In this document: piece by piece, positions 1-7,953 of the stretch
How the letters are laid out: every line of letters begins with the position of its first letter
Position numbering within the stretch: position 1 is the first letter of the stretch
Source of the DNA: a virus
Virus record (IMG/VR): IMGVR_UViG_3300032401_000107
Coordinates: 1 to 20,191 of that record
Direction: 5' to 3' (one strand)
Length of the DNA: 20,191 nt
Program-made: the position numbers and the translations under genes
Notes under the pieces: model-generated
Databases searched by the model: none
What the model was told of the DNA's origin: nothing
The model's input: only the letters and a program-made list of their open reading frames with translations

Positions 1-2031
1 CATCAAGTTGGTGCAGTAGCACCTTTTAACGCTATACAAACACAAACTTCTGAAAATATAGCACTAACTCAACATCAGATATTAGCAATAGATAATGCTG
101 TACAAACGCAAACTTCTACAAATGCTAATGCAAAGCCACACTATGATTTAACAATCAATAATACGACACAATCACAAACTAGTAATAAAGTTAATTTAAT
201 TCAAGATTATATATTATCAATTAATAATGCAACACAGTTACAAACGAGTGATAAGGTTAATTTAACTCAACATTATGTATTATCTATCAATAATACAACA
301 CAGATACAAACAAGTGACAAAGTTAATTTAACTCAACATCAAGTATTAGCAGTAAACAATGCAACACAAACACAAACATCTGATAATATAACTCTAACAA
401 CAACCCCGCCTAACTTCATATTAGCAGCAGATTATGTTTTATCTGACGCTGGTTTAAGTACAGTCAATGGCTATTACAACAATTCCGGTATATTAAATGG
501 TAGACTATATTGGAAATTAAGTACTGATAGTGACATAAGAGTATGGTGGAATGGTTCAATATGGATAGTTGGTAACTATAATACATCTACGACTTACTAT
601 TATTCTACTGATAATGTTAGATTACCAGAATTAGCAACATCGTGGATAATTTTTGTACCGGGTGGTGGTATAATACCTCCTCCTACGTTCTACAGTACAA
701 TGAGTGCTTTACAAACACAAACTGCTGATAATGTTACATTAACGTTTAATCCCGGTATTTCAACTATAACTGTACAAAATGCAGTACAAGCACAGACTTC
801 TAGTAATATAATATTAACACAACATTATATTTTGTCTGTTAATAATGCAGTACAGTTACAAACAGCTAATAAAATAGATTTAGTACAACATGAAGTTGGT
901 TCTCTTAATATTAATAATGCAGTACAGACACAAACGACAAGTACTATAAATCTAACACAGCATCATGTATTATCTATAAATAGTGCAGTACAGACACAAA
1001 CCACTAGTAATATTGGTTTAACTCAGCATCATGTTATAGTTATACAAAATACAGTACAGTTGCAAACCGCCCAAAATGTAAGTTTAACTCAACATCAAGT
1101 TTTAACAATTAATAATGCAACACAATTACAAACTGCTGGAAATGTTGATTTAATACAACATACAATTGGTTCTTTAAACGTAAATAATGCAACTCAGTTA
1201 CAAACATCTACAAATGTTAATTTAATTCAACATCAAGTACTAGCAATGCAGAATGCAACACAGTTGCAGACAGCAAGCAACATATCTTTGTTCTATAATT
1301 TCACTTTGGCAATCAATAATACAACTCAATTACAAACTGCTCAAAGTGTTAATTTAACTCAGGATTATGTATTGTCTGTAAATAATGCAACCCAATTGCA
1401 AACTGCTGGAAATGTAAATTTAATCCAGCATCAAATATTAGCTATGCAAAATGCGACACAATTACAAACCGCAGATAATGTAGACTTAAGTGCACATTAT
1501 GTTCTAGCTACAGTAAACAATGCTACTCAGCTACAAACCTCAAATAAGGTATCATTATTAGCCCACTATGCTTTAGCAACAGTAAATAATGCTACTCAAC
1601 TGCAAACATCTTCAAGCCTATTATTAAAACAGAATTATTTATTAGCAATACAAAATGCAACACAATTGCAGACTTCTTCAACAATCATATCAAGAGTAAG
1701 CATTTCTATTGATAATGCAACGCAGTTGCAATTTGCTGATAGTTTAACAATATTCTTTCATGGACAACATTACATATTGGATATATTCAATGCTCTTCAA
1801 GGGCAAAGTGCTGATAATATAAATCTAAAAGTTTGGACAATAGTATTCCTAACTGCTTATATGTTAAGAAGCATGCAGGGTACAACACAAATAAAAACAG
1901 AATTAGATAAACCTTCATATCTTGTGAGAGATATGAGAGGGGAATCATATCTCTCAGAAAGTTTAACTGATGATACTTATATAGATAAATCTATACAAGG
2001 TACATCATACGCATATAAAAGGAAAATATAA
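1..2031 (+). CDS. Repeat-rich phage virion surface or fibre protein (5' end outside window)
   Basis: The frame is open from the first base to a TAA at 2029-2031 (676 residues visible), so the gene begins upstream and the ATG at 700 is internal. About 23 copies of a 22-residue repeat run through it, with consensus N-A-T-Q-L-Q-T-A-x-N-V-x-L-x-Q-H-x-V-L-A-I. The array is broken once, at residues 135-233, by a Trp/Tyr-rich module (WWNGS, YYYSTDN) followed by a GGG-PPP linker. The C-terminus, from about residue 624, switches to a roughly 20-residue repeat (SMQGTT, DMRGES, SIQGTS). Composition is very rich in Gln, Asn and Thr, without Cys or an obvious membrane segment. I infer a beta-structured fibre or appendage protein from the repeats and from the structural neighbours. 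Similar repeats occur, from memory, in metagenomic phage proteins. Receptor binding is unproven. Confidence 0.75.
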   Translation, partial: HQVGAVAPFNAIQTQTSENIALTQHQILAIDNAVQTQTSTNANAKPHYDLTINNTTQSQTSNKVNLIQDYILSINNATQLQTSDKVNLTQHYVLSINNTTQIQTSDKVNLTQHQVLAVNNATQTQTSDNITLTTTPPNFILAADYVLSDAGLSTVNGYYNNSGILNGRLYWKLSTDSDIRVWWNGSIWIVGNYNTSTTYYYSTDNVRLPELATSWIIFVPGGGIIPPPTFYSTMSALQTQTADNVTLTFNPGISTITVQNAVQAQTSSNIILTQHYILSVNNAVQLQTANKIDLVQHEVGSLNINNAVQTQTTSTINLTQHHVLSINSAVQTQTTSNIGLTQHHVIVIQNTVQLQTAQNVSLTQHQVLTINNATQLQTAGNVDLIQHTIGSLNVNNATQLQTSTNVNLIQHQVLAMQNATQLQTASNISLFYNFTLAINNTTQLQTAQSVNLTQDYVLSVNNATQLQTAGNVNLIQHQILAMQNATQLQTADNVDLSAHYVLATVNNATQLQTSNKVSLLAHYALATVNNATQLQTSSSLLLKQNYLLAIQNATQLQTSSTIISRVSISIDNATQLQFADSLTIFFHGQHYILDIFNALQGQSADNINLKVWTIVFLTAYMLRSMQGTTQIKTELDKPSYLVRDMRGESYLSESLTDDTYIDKSIQGTSYAYKRKI
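28..1860 (+). repeat. Coding tandem repeats, about 23 x 66 bp
   Basis: Degenerate 66-bp units (some 69 or 72 bp, with one or two extra codons) encode the 22-residue motif with core QLQTAxNVxL. The most conserved DNA segments cover the AAT-GCA-ACA-CAA codons and the CAA-ACT-GCT codons. An unrelated module of about 300 bp at 400-700 interrupts the array. Synonymous drift between copies is strong, so this is an old protein-level repeat and not a recent DNA expansion. Confidence 0.9.
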
Positions 2032-2046
2032 CCAGATAGGAGCATT

Positions 2047-2421
2047 ATGACATATACTTATCTTATACCCCAAGTACCTACAGACAAAGACCACATACAG
2101 GTCGGTGCTAAAAATTTAGCAATAAAGTTGCAAGTAAAAGAAGGCAACAGTGCACTAGATATATCAAGCGCCAGTATAAAAAATATAATTATCGAAAAAC
2201 CAGACGATACAATTGTAACAGGAAGCGCTGCTTTCTTTACTAGTGGTTCGGATGGTATACTTGTATATTATACGAGCAGTAGCAGTATACTTGACCAAGC
2301 GGGAGATTATAATGCACAAGCATATATCGAAATGACGGGGTTCGCTGGTTATACTACTCCTGTAATTTTTACAGTTTATGAAAATTTACCCCTAACAGAT
2401 ATTAATGACATAATACCTTAA
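2047..2421 (+). CDS. Small BppU-N-like (Ig-like beta) phage structural protein
   Basis: A 124-residue protein starting 15 nt after the repeat-protein stop, with AGGAG just upstream of the ATG. The pattern is that of the N-terminal domain of baseplate upper proteins: a hydrophobic strand and KEGNSALDISSAS near residues 31-43, an E-K-P-D-D-T turn near 50-55, then Asp-Gly-rich hairpins and D-Q-A-G-D-Y near 83-88. Known BppU-N-type domains are small beta sandwiches that attach receptor-binding or fibre proteins. The position between two putative surface proteins supports a linker or baseplate role. There is no signal peptide or membrane segment. Family assignment is by pattern only. Confidence 0.55.
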   Translation: MTYTYLIPQVPTDKDHIQVGAKNLAIKLQVKEGNSALDISSASIKNIIIEKPDDTIVTGSAAFFTSGSDGILVYYTSSSSILDQAGDYNAQAYIEMTGFAGYTTPVIFTVYENLPLTDINDIIP

Positions 2422-2431
2422 TGAAAATAGC

Positions 2432-2460
2432 TTTAGGCGAGGTGCAATTCCCCGCCTAAA
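2432..2460 (+). terminator. Hairpin between surface-protein genes (weak terminator or processing site)
   Basis: TTTAGGCG (2432-2439) pairs with CGCCTAAA (2453-2460). After an A-C mismatch, GG/CC extends the stem around a 7-nt loop. No T-tract follows on the + strand, so it is a poor intrinsic terminator. It may instead stabilise or process the mRNA between 2421 and the next gene at 2504. Confidence 0.4.
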
Positions 2461-2503
2461 CATTAAAATATGAACTTTAAGTATCTTCACAATAGGAGGA
2501 AAT

Positions 2504-4066
2504 ATGTGGGTTGAAAAAATAGAAAAAAGAACTCAAAAATCTAAAACCTTTTATGACGCAGATACAAATAAATACCAAACAGAATTAACAATACATGACA
2601 AACATTTTAAAAACGAAACCGATAATTGGATTGACGTAGACGAGAATTTTGAAGATGGCGGAATACATAGTAAAAAATGTGATAAGACACGTCACGCAAT
2701 CCACATTGCTAACGGTGGGGCAAGAAGATGGTATCCACGTAGAAATATAACCACAGAATATGTTGATATAACAAATATTCAATATTATACAAATCAATGG
2801 AGAAATCTTAATCTTCCTACCCCCGCTTGGACAAACAATAAAACTGAATGGGATATGACCAACCTGTATGCCAGTATCACGAATACTTGGCGCAGGATAA
2901 AAGCAGACTTTACGCTTAAGAACAGTAGTGCTTATACCCGCTTGAGATTTGCGGTATCTTTTGTTGGATTGACCTATAACGCTACTACGGGGGAATTGAC
3001 CAGCACTACTGATGGATTGGTGTGGGGAACTATCGATAAACCGACAGCCAAAGATGCGAATGAAGTTGATGTTCCTGTCACGCAGGTCTATTCAGGTGGA
3101 TATATTGAGTGGTCGGTAGATACGACGGGTGCGACATTCCCGATTTACGTTGACCCGACCTTCACCGATGGATACGGTGGGGATGTAAATAGTGCTTATG
3201 ATACATATTTAGATTATACCGACCCCGATACTATTAAGGGTGCTCTTACTTACATCACGTCTGAAACAGATAATGCTAGAGCATTATTACGATTTGATTT
3301 ATCCAGTATTGCGGCTGAGAGTACATGTACTACAGCTACTCTTACTCTTGTTGACGACGATTGTAAAGATGCGACACATTATATTTATCTCCTTTCTGTT
3401 GCCAATAGAGACTGGACGGAAGCGGGAGCAACATGGAATCACAAGATACATACTACAGACCATTGGGCGGGTTCTGTTGGTTGCAATACGGAAACTACGG
3501 ACTATCTTGCTACAGCTATTGGTTCATTTTCAACTTTACTTGCAAATGCCGATGGTACTTCTTATACCTGTGATTTAACAAACACTACGGTTGAGGGTTT
3601 ATTCGGTGGAAATATTGATTTGCTAATTAAGGGTAGTCCTTCGGGAAATAATTGGTTTTTCTCCTCCGACCACGCCACAACTGGTTATCGCCCTAAACTG
3701 GTGGTGGAGTATACAGAAGGAACTAGTGCAATTGAAGGCTCTACTTCTTGGGGACAGGCGACTGGCGCTCAAGAAGGAAACGTTAGAACTTTTTCCGGGA
3801 ATTGGATTGGAAACGGTTTTGTTTCTGGTTCGGGAAATTATGAAAAAATGTATTTGAGTTCAACGGCTTATATGGAATCCGAAGTAGTTAATACAGGTGC
3901 AAACTCTATTGATTTATATCAAAACAAATATAGCGGAGGAGATACAGGGGTATTAAAATATCGCAGTGGCTCTAGTGTTGTAGATTGTCAAGCCTCTGCA
4001 TGGCAAACTTATAGTGGTTCTTTTACTTCATCGGGATATACCCAAGTAAGAGTAGAAGGGTCTTAA
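2504..4066 (+). CDS. DNRLRE-domain phage structural or surface protein
   Basis: A 520-residue protein with AGGAGG seven nt before the ATG. Residues 1-215 form a Trp/Asn-rich region (W-I-D-V-D-E-N-F near 43, W-R-R-I-K-A-D-F near 131) ending in Y-V-D-P-T. Residues 215-405 fit the DNRLRE domain, a beta sandwich found in secreted and phage proteins: D-T-Y-L-D, then ARALLRFDLSSI, W-T-E-A-G-A-T-W-N and a closing R-P-K-L-V-V-E-Y. Residues 410-520 look like a second beta module (NVRTFSGNW, ESEVVNTG, QVRVEGS). Known DNRLRE domains are associated with carbohydrate or surface contact. A receptor or glycan-binding tail protein is inferred. The middle of the gene (about 2880-3240) has visibly higher GC (40-50% by eye) than its neighbours, suggesting a mosaic or recently acquired domain. 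Confidence 0.6.
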   Translation: MWVEKIEKRTQKSKTFYDADTNKYQTELTIHDKHFKNETDNWIDVDENFEDGGIHSKKCDKTRHAIHIANGGARRWYPRRNITTEYVDITNIQYYTNQWRNLNLPTPAWTNNKTEWDMTNLYASITNTWRRIKADFTLKNSSAYTRLRFAVSFVGLTYNATTGELTSTTDGLVWGTIDKPTAKDANEVDVPVTQVYSGGYIEWSVDTTGATFPIYVDPTFTDGYGGDVNSAYDTYLDYTDPDTIKGALTYITSETDNARALLRFDLSSIAAESTCTTATLTLVDDDCKDATHYIYLLSVANRDWTEAGATWNHKIHTTDHWAGSVGCNTETTDYLATAIGSFSTLLANADGTSYTCDLTNTTVEGLFGGNIDLLIKGSPSGNNWFFSSDHATTGYRPKLVVEYTEGTSAIEGSTSWGQATGAQEGNVRTFSGNWIGNGFVSGSGNYEKMYLSSTAYMESEVVNTGANSIDLYQNKYSGGDTGVLKYRSGSSVVDCQASAWQTYSGSFTSSGYTQVRVEGS

Positions 4067-4309
4067 AATAAAACTTAAAGAAATAAAAGGAGAAAGAAAT
4101 AATGCCACGTTCACTAAAGCATTAGTTATATAAAAAAAGAACGGGATAGGTTAGCTTAATTATCTAAAATATAAAGACGAAATAAAAAGAAATTTTGCAA
4201 AAAAATGGAGTTTTTATCGAAGTTAATCTTGAAAAAACAAAAACAGTTGATAATACTATTAAATATATCAATTCTTATCTCAAGAAAATCTTATAAAAAA
4301 GGAACAATT
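4067..4309 (+). other. Non-coding gap with a 7-codon mini-ORF
   Basis: This gap separates the surface genes from the epimerase. AAGGAG at 4088-4093 precedes ATG at 4102, which opens only a 7-codon frame (MPRSLKH) closed by TAG at 4123. This may be the remnant of a lost gene or a leader peptide. A weak promoter-like pair, TTGAAA (4229-4234) and TAATAC (4251-4256) with a 16-nt spacer, lies before the epimerase start at 4310. In such A+T-rich DNA it could be chance. No hairpin terminator or RNA gene was seen here. Confidence 0.4.
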
Positions 4310-5314
4310 ATGACAAAATCGCTTATTACTGGCGGAGCAGGTTTTATAATGTCACATGTTGCTCGCTATTGTATTGATATGGGACACGAGGTAGTTATAT
4401 TAGACGATTTAAGTGGAGGATTTATCGACAATATCCCCAATAAGACAAGATTTATTAAAGGTTCCATTACTGATAAAGACCTCGTTGAATATTTATTTAA
4501 TCGAGAAAAATTTGATTATGTATATCACGGAGCGGCATACGCAGCAGAAGGGCTTTCTCACTTTATAAGGAGATTTAATTATACAAATAATTTAATTGGC
4601 AGTATAAATTTAATCAATGAAGCAGTAAAAAATGAAGTCAAATGTTTTGTGTTTACTTCATCTATGAGCGTTTATGGTTCAAATTATACACCCTTCACAG
4701 AAGACATGAATTTGAAACCAGAGGACCCCTATGCTGTTTCTAAATATGCAGTGGAAGCAGATATTCGTGCTGCCCATGAGTTATATGGCATGGATTATGT
4801 AATATTTAGACCTCATAATGTTTATGGGGAAAATCAAAATACCGGAGACCGTTTTAGAAATGTTATAGGGATTTTTATGAAACAAATCGTAGAAGGAAAA
4901 CCTATGACAATATTTGGTGATGGAAAGCAAAAGAGGGCATTTTCTTATATTGATGATACAGCACCTTATATTGCAAAATCAATTATAACCCCCGCTGCAC
5001 TTAATCAAATAATTAATATTGGTGCAGACCAGCCAGTTACAATAAACAGTTTATCAAAAGCTGTGGCTAATGCATTTGGTGTGGAACCTGTTGTAGAACA
5101 CTTACCCCCAAGGTTTGAAGTATTTACAGCATATTCAAATCATACCAAAGCTTATAAAATATTCGATATTAAAAATACAGTGCCTTTGGAAAAAGGTTTA
5201 AAGAAAATGGCAGATTGGGTAAAAAAAGTGGGGATAAGGGAAAGTAAACCTTATCATGCTATTGAGATAGATAAAAATCTACCTCCTAGCTGGAAGACTA
5301 TTACTACAAAATAA
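4310..5314 (+). CDS. NAD-dependent epimerase/dehydratase (extended SDR, UDP-sugar epimerase-like)
   Basis: A 334-residue extended short-chain dehydrogenase. I chose ATG 4310 over the upstream in-frame ATG at 4205 because AAGGAAC precedes it and the Rossmann motif then starts at residue 7, as in the family. Visible features: TGGAGFIMSHV (7-17), acidic end of beta-2 at D32-D33, S118 in TSSMSVYG, catalytic Y141-x-x-x-K145 (DPYAVSK), R-P-H-N-V-Y-G and FGDGKQKRAFSYIDD. Known members epimerise or dehydrate UDP- or dTDP-sugars in the cytoplasm. The closest feel is a GalE-like epimerase. The third glycine of the usual GGAGFIG motif is Met14. Lying between surface-protein and packaging genes, it looks like a cargo gene that may modify host or virion glycans. 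Substrate is not predictable. Confidence 0.85.
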   Translation: MTKSLITGGAGFIMSHVARYCIDMGHEVVILDDLSGGFIDNIPNKTRFIKGSITDKDLVEYLFNREKFDYVYHGAAYAAEGLSHFIRRFNYTNNLIGSINLINEAVKNEVKCFVFTSSMSVYGSNYTPFTEDMNLKPEDPYAVSKYAVEADIRAAHELYGMDYVIFRPHNVYGENQNTGDRFRNVIGIFMKQIVEGKPMTIFGDGKQKRAFSYIDDTAPYIAKSIITPAALNQIINIGADQPVTINSLSKAVANAFGVEPVVEHLPPRFEVFTAYSNHTKAYKIFDIKNTVPLEKGLKKMADWVKKVGIRESKPYHAIEIDKNLPPSWKTITTK

Positions 5315-5340
5315 AATCTTAATTTTATAAAGGAATAAAA

Positions 5341-6336
5341 ATGGCAGAATTAAAAGAAATTACTACAAAATCAGGATTTGTCATAAAAGAATCTTGGTGT
5401 AGAAAATGTGCAAAAATGAAACCTGCCTCTGAATTTTATGAAGCTACAGATATGGGAAAAATAGATACATTGATGATTATGAGCGTATGCAAAAACTGCA
5501 TTTTATCTCTTTATGAAGATTTTTATAAAGAAACATCTTCTATAGAAAAAGCCATACATAAAATTTGCACATCATTAAATATAAAATACTCTAACGATGC
5601 TGCATCAGCGGTAAAATCCCAAATCGAAACCCTTCATAATAGTGGTAAAAAAGTTAGTGCTGTTATAGGAATTTATCTTTCTAAACTAGTATCTTTAAAT
5701 CCTTCAATGGAAAAAAATATAAAACAAAACTTAGTATATGATGATGTGTCTGTTATATTTACTGAAAAAATAAATGACCCAACCATAGTCCCTATTCCAG
5801 CAGATGTTCTTGATTTTTGGGGAAAAGAATTGTCAAGAGCAGATATTGAATTTTTAGAAAGAGAATATTCTAATTTTAAGAATACTCATAAAGCGGACAC
5901 TCATGCGGAAGTTGTTTTATTAAAAGAAGTATGTTACACAATGCTAAGAATTAGACACAAAAGAATGGACAATGACCCCGATACAGCAGATGATATGAAA
6001 GAACTCCAAAGTCTAATGAAAAACTTAGCTATATCTCCGAATGCAGTTAAAACAACCCAAAATGCAGGAGTTGATACATTCGGGGTTTGGATAGCTGATA
6101 TAGAGCGGGAAGAACCTGCACAATGGTTATTATCAGACCCAAGAGGTGACATATATCGAGATGTAGCAAACACAGATGAATATTATAATAAATATATGGT
6201 TAGACCATTAAAGAATTTCATTCAGGGTAGCAAGGACTTTAACATAGACGAGGGAGAAATAGAAAATTCAGAGTTTGACCCCAATGAGTTTGATAATTTT
6301 GTAAATATCGATGATGGGGAGGTGAGTGATGAGTAA
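5341..6336 (+). CDS. Zinc-finger protein, probable terminase small subunit
   Basis: A 331-residue protein. C20-x-x-C23 and C50-x-x-C53, spaced by K-P-A-S-E-F-Y, form a likely zinc finger as in small phage DNA-binding proteins. Residues about 195-240 are helical and charged (DDMKELQSLMKNLAISPNA), and residues 247-295 carry T-F-G-V-W-I-A-D-I-E then M-V-R-P-L-K-N-F. The tail is acidic (E-S-E-F-D-P-N-E-F-D). This pattern and the place directly before the large terminase, whose start overlaps its last 8 bases, argue for the small terminase subunit that recognises phage DNA for packaging. No homology search was possible, so a generic zinc-finger protein remains an alternative. Confidence 0.55.
   Translation: MAELKEITTKSGFVIKESWCRKCAKMKPASEFYEATDMGKIDTLMIMSVCKNCILSLYEDFYKETSSIEKAIHKICTSLNIKYSNDAASAVKSQIETLHNSGKKVSAVIGIYLSKLVSLNPSMEKNIKQNLVYDDVSVIFTEKINDPTIVPIPADVLDFWGKELSRADIEFLEREYSNFKNTHKADTHAEVVLLKEVCYTMLRIRHKRMDNDPDTADDMKELQSLMKNLAISPNAVKTTQNAGVDTFGVWIADIEREEPAQWLLSDPRGDIYRDVANTDEYYNKYMVRPLKNFIQGSKDFNIDEGEIENSEFDPNEFDNFVNIDDGEVSDE
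6316..6331 (+). promoter_or_regulatory. Ribosome binding site fixing the terminase start at 6329
   Basis: GGAGG at 6318-6322 lies inside the upstream gene. It is 6 nt from ATG 6329 but only 3 nt from the in-frame GTG at 6326, so 6329 is preferred. The terminase start overlaps the last 8 nt of the upstream gene (TAA 6334-6336), implying translational coupling. Confidence 0.7.
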
Positions 6337-6853
6337 AAAATTAAAACCAAGGGGAAGTCCTTATTTACAAAAAATGAAACCTTATTCTAAGTCTAATGAG
6401 CCTGTAAAATTTCTTAGCGAAAAAGAAATGACTAAACAAAAAAAAGAAAGAATTAAAAGTTGGGTTACTTTTTATAGAAGTAATCCTAGTTTTTTCGTAG
6501 AGCATTATTTAGGAATTCCACTATATCCTTATCAAAGATATTGGATAAATTTAATGGCTAGGTCTACAGAGTTTGTAGGAATAGCATCTCGTGCAAGTGC
6601 AAAATCTTGGTTGATTGGTGTTTATGCTATAGCCAGATGTATATTATATCCGGGTACTATTGTTGCATTGGCATCTTCTACTAAAGCACAAGCAGGTTTA
6701 ATTATTTCAGAGAAATGCAAATCTCTTATGGAAGAACATCCAAATATTTTGAGGGAAACTTCGAATATCGTCACTAATCAGAATAAGTGGGAAATGACGT
6801 TTTATAATGGTTCAAAAATTAATGTAGTTGTTTCTGGCGAAGGCGGTAGAGGT
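6329..6853 (+). CDS. terL: Terminase large subunit, exon 1 (ATPase N-part)
   Basis: Residues 1-175 of the large terminase, the motor ATPase and nuclease that packages DNA into the prohead. Q-R-Y-W-I near 71-75 fits the adenine-binding region. The Walker A variant A-S-R-A-S-A-K92-S93 is followed by I-V-A-L-A-S-S-T-K-A-Q, typical of phage terminases. The reading ends in VVVSGEGGRG and meets TAA at 6854, exactly where homologues continue with R-(S/A)-H and Walker B. The missing part resumes at 7954 in the same frame, so this is an exon and not a broken gene. The mature protein is join(6329..6853, 7954..9261), 610 residues. Confidence 0.9.
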
Positions 6854-7953
6854 TAAAATAATAAATGTTTGTAGAAATAAAGTTTTATATAAATAAATCC
6901 AAATGGAGGAACATATAAAATGGAAAAGCAAAAAGAATGGAAAAAAGAAGAAATAGATTTTGTTTTAAAAAATCACCCGAAAATGTCAATAAAAGAAATG
7001 GCTGAATATTTGGGAAGAACGCAATCATCTGTTGAAAATAAAAGATGTAAACTTGGTTTAAAAAATGAAAGAAAATATAATTTTGATATTGATTTTTTTA
7101 AATCTCCATTAAATGAATTTTCGGCATATTGGCTTGGTTTTATTTATGCAGATGGTTACATATCTTCTCATAAAGAATTAGCAATACAATTGCAAAAAGA
7201 TGATTTTGAGCATCTAAAAAAATTTAATAAATGTTTAGGAGGAAATATTCCTGTAACATTTCTTGAAAAAAAACCTAGATATATAAAAGGAAAATTTACT
7301 GGAATATCTTATTTGTGTCAAATAAGAATATTTAGTACAGAACTAGTTTTTGATTTAAATCTTTTGGGTATTCATAAAAATAAATCTTTAGATATTGAAT
7401 TTCCTAAATTAGAAAATGATTATTTGACATGGTGTTTTATTCGAGGATATTTCGACGGAGACGGTAGCATATATTACGACAATACTAGAAATATGCTTAG
7501 AGGAAAAATAACTTGTGGGTCTCCAGATTTTATAGAATCTTTTCGTGAATTTCTAAAAAAATTTAATATAAATACATATGTATCTAAAGATAAATTAGAT
7601 TGTGGAATAAGCGGAAAAGAAAGTTATAAAAATTTTTATTCCAATTTATATGACAATGCTAATATATTCTTAGATAGAAAATATAAAAAGTATCAAAAAT
7701 ACAAACATTTATTGGCTTCAATAGGCAGTAATGCTTATTAAAAATGGCGCAAGAAACGGGAAAGCTGAGATGCTAATCCGAGTGGAAGGCTATTTAAGAA
7801 ATAGTCACACGCAACGCATAGACGATGACCCTCGAAAGAGAATATAATTTGTCCAAGAGTGCGCCTACCCTTATAGGGTAAAAAGATATGCTGAACTTGA
7901 AAGAAAAAAATTTCAAGAATGTAAAGATAAAAAACTTTACAGATAACAAAATG
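6854..7953 (+). ncRNA. Group IA self-splicing intron in terL, with LAGLIDADG gene in its 5' part
   Basis: 1100 nt between GGT (exon ends in T) and CAC (intron ends in G), as group I splicing requires. Core helices can be traced after the ORF: P3 GGCGC 7746-7750 with GCGCC 7861-7865; P4 CGGG 7757-7760 with TCCG 7777-7780; P5 AGC 7763-7765 with GCT 7772-7774; P6 GTG 7782-7784 with CAC 7806-7808; P6a CTATTT 7790-7795 with AAATAG 7799-7804; P7 GCATA 7816-7820 with TATGC 7887-7891; P8 hairpin 7866-7880; P9 CTTGAAA 7896-7902 with TTTCAAG 7911-7917; P9.1 GTAAAG 7921-7926 with CTTTAC 7935-7940. The extra segment 7821-7860 between P7 and P3' is where group IA introns carry P7.1/P7.2. AAGATATGC at 7883-7891 matches the conserved S element. 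P1 and the internal guide sequence were not found. Confidence 0.85.
6920..7741 (+). CDS. LAGLIDADG homing endonuclease, intron-encoded
   Basis: A 273-residue protein with GGAGG (6904-6908) before the ATG; its stop lies 4 nt before the intron P3 strand. Residues 1-50 form a helix-turn-helix of SANT or resolvase-like character (W7, I-K-E-M-A-E-Y-L-G-R-T, then V-E-N-K-R). Two LAGLIDADG motifs follow: WLGFIYADG at 71-79 with D78, and GYFDGDG at 176-182 with D181, so it probably works as a monomer. Known enzymes of this class cut an intronless allele at the insertion site and promote copying of the intron. A maturase role is possible but not shown. The two acidic catalytic residues are intact and no frameshift is seen, so it looks active. 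Arginine is encoded mainly by AGA, unlike in the capsid gene. Confidence 0.9.
   Translation: MEKQKEWKKEEIDFVLKNHPKMSIKEMAEYLGRTQSSVENKRCKLGLKNERKYNFDIDFFKSPLNEFSAYWLGFIYADGYISSHKELAIQLQKDDFEHLKKFNKCLGGNIPVTFLEKKPRYIKGKFTGISYLCQIRIFSTELVFDLNLLGIHKNKSLDIEFPKLENDYLTWCFIRGYFDGDGSIYYDNTRNMLRGKITCGSPDFIESFREFLKKFNINTYVSKDKLDCGISGKESYKNFYSNLYDNANIFLDRKYKKYQKYKHLLASIGSNAY

Noticed and set aside
28-1860. CRISPR-like or DNA repeat array.
   Set aside because: Repeats are codon-phased, with synonymous drift and no unique spacers.
4102-4170. Possible TAG recoding: reading through TAG at 4123 and 4144 would extend the mini-ORF to about 22 codons, and no gene here stops with TAG.
   Set aside because: No confident coding region contains an in-frame TAG, although recoded gut phages usually have many in late genes. 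Absence of TAG stops fits A+T bias.
4136-4200. Possible third E element at GGGATAGG (4142-4150).
   Set aside because: No closing TCCC strand, no GAAC-like segment and no P3 hairpin nearby.
4205-4309. Longer start for the epimerase at 4205.
   Set aside because: Adds 35 Lys/Ile-rich residues before the Rossmann motif; ATG 4310 has a better ribosome binding site.
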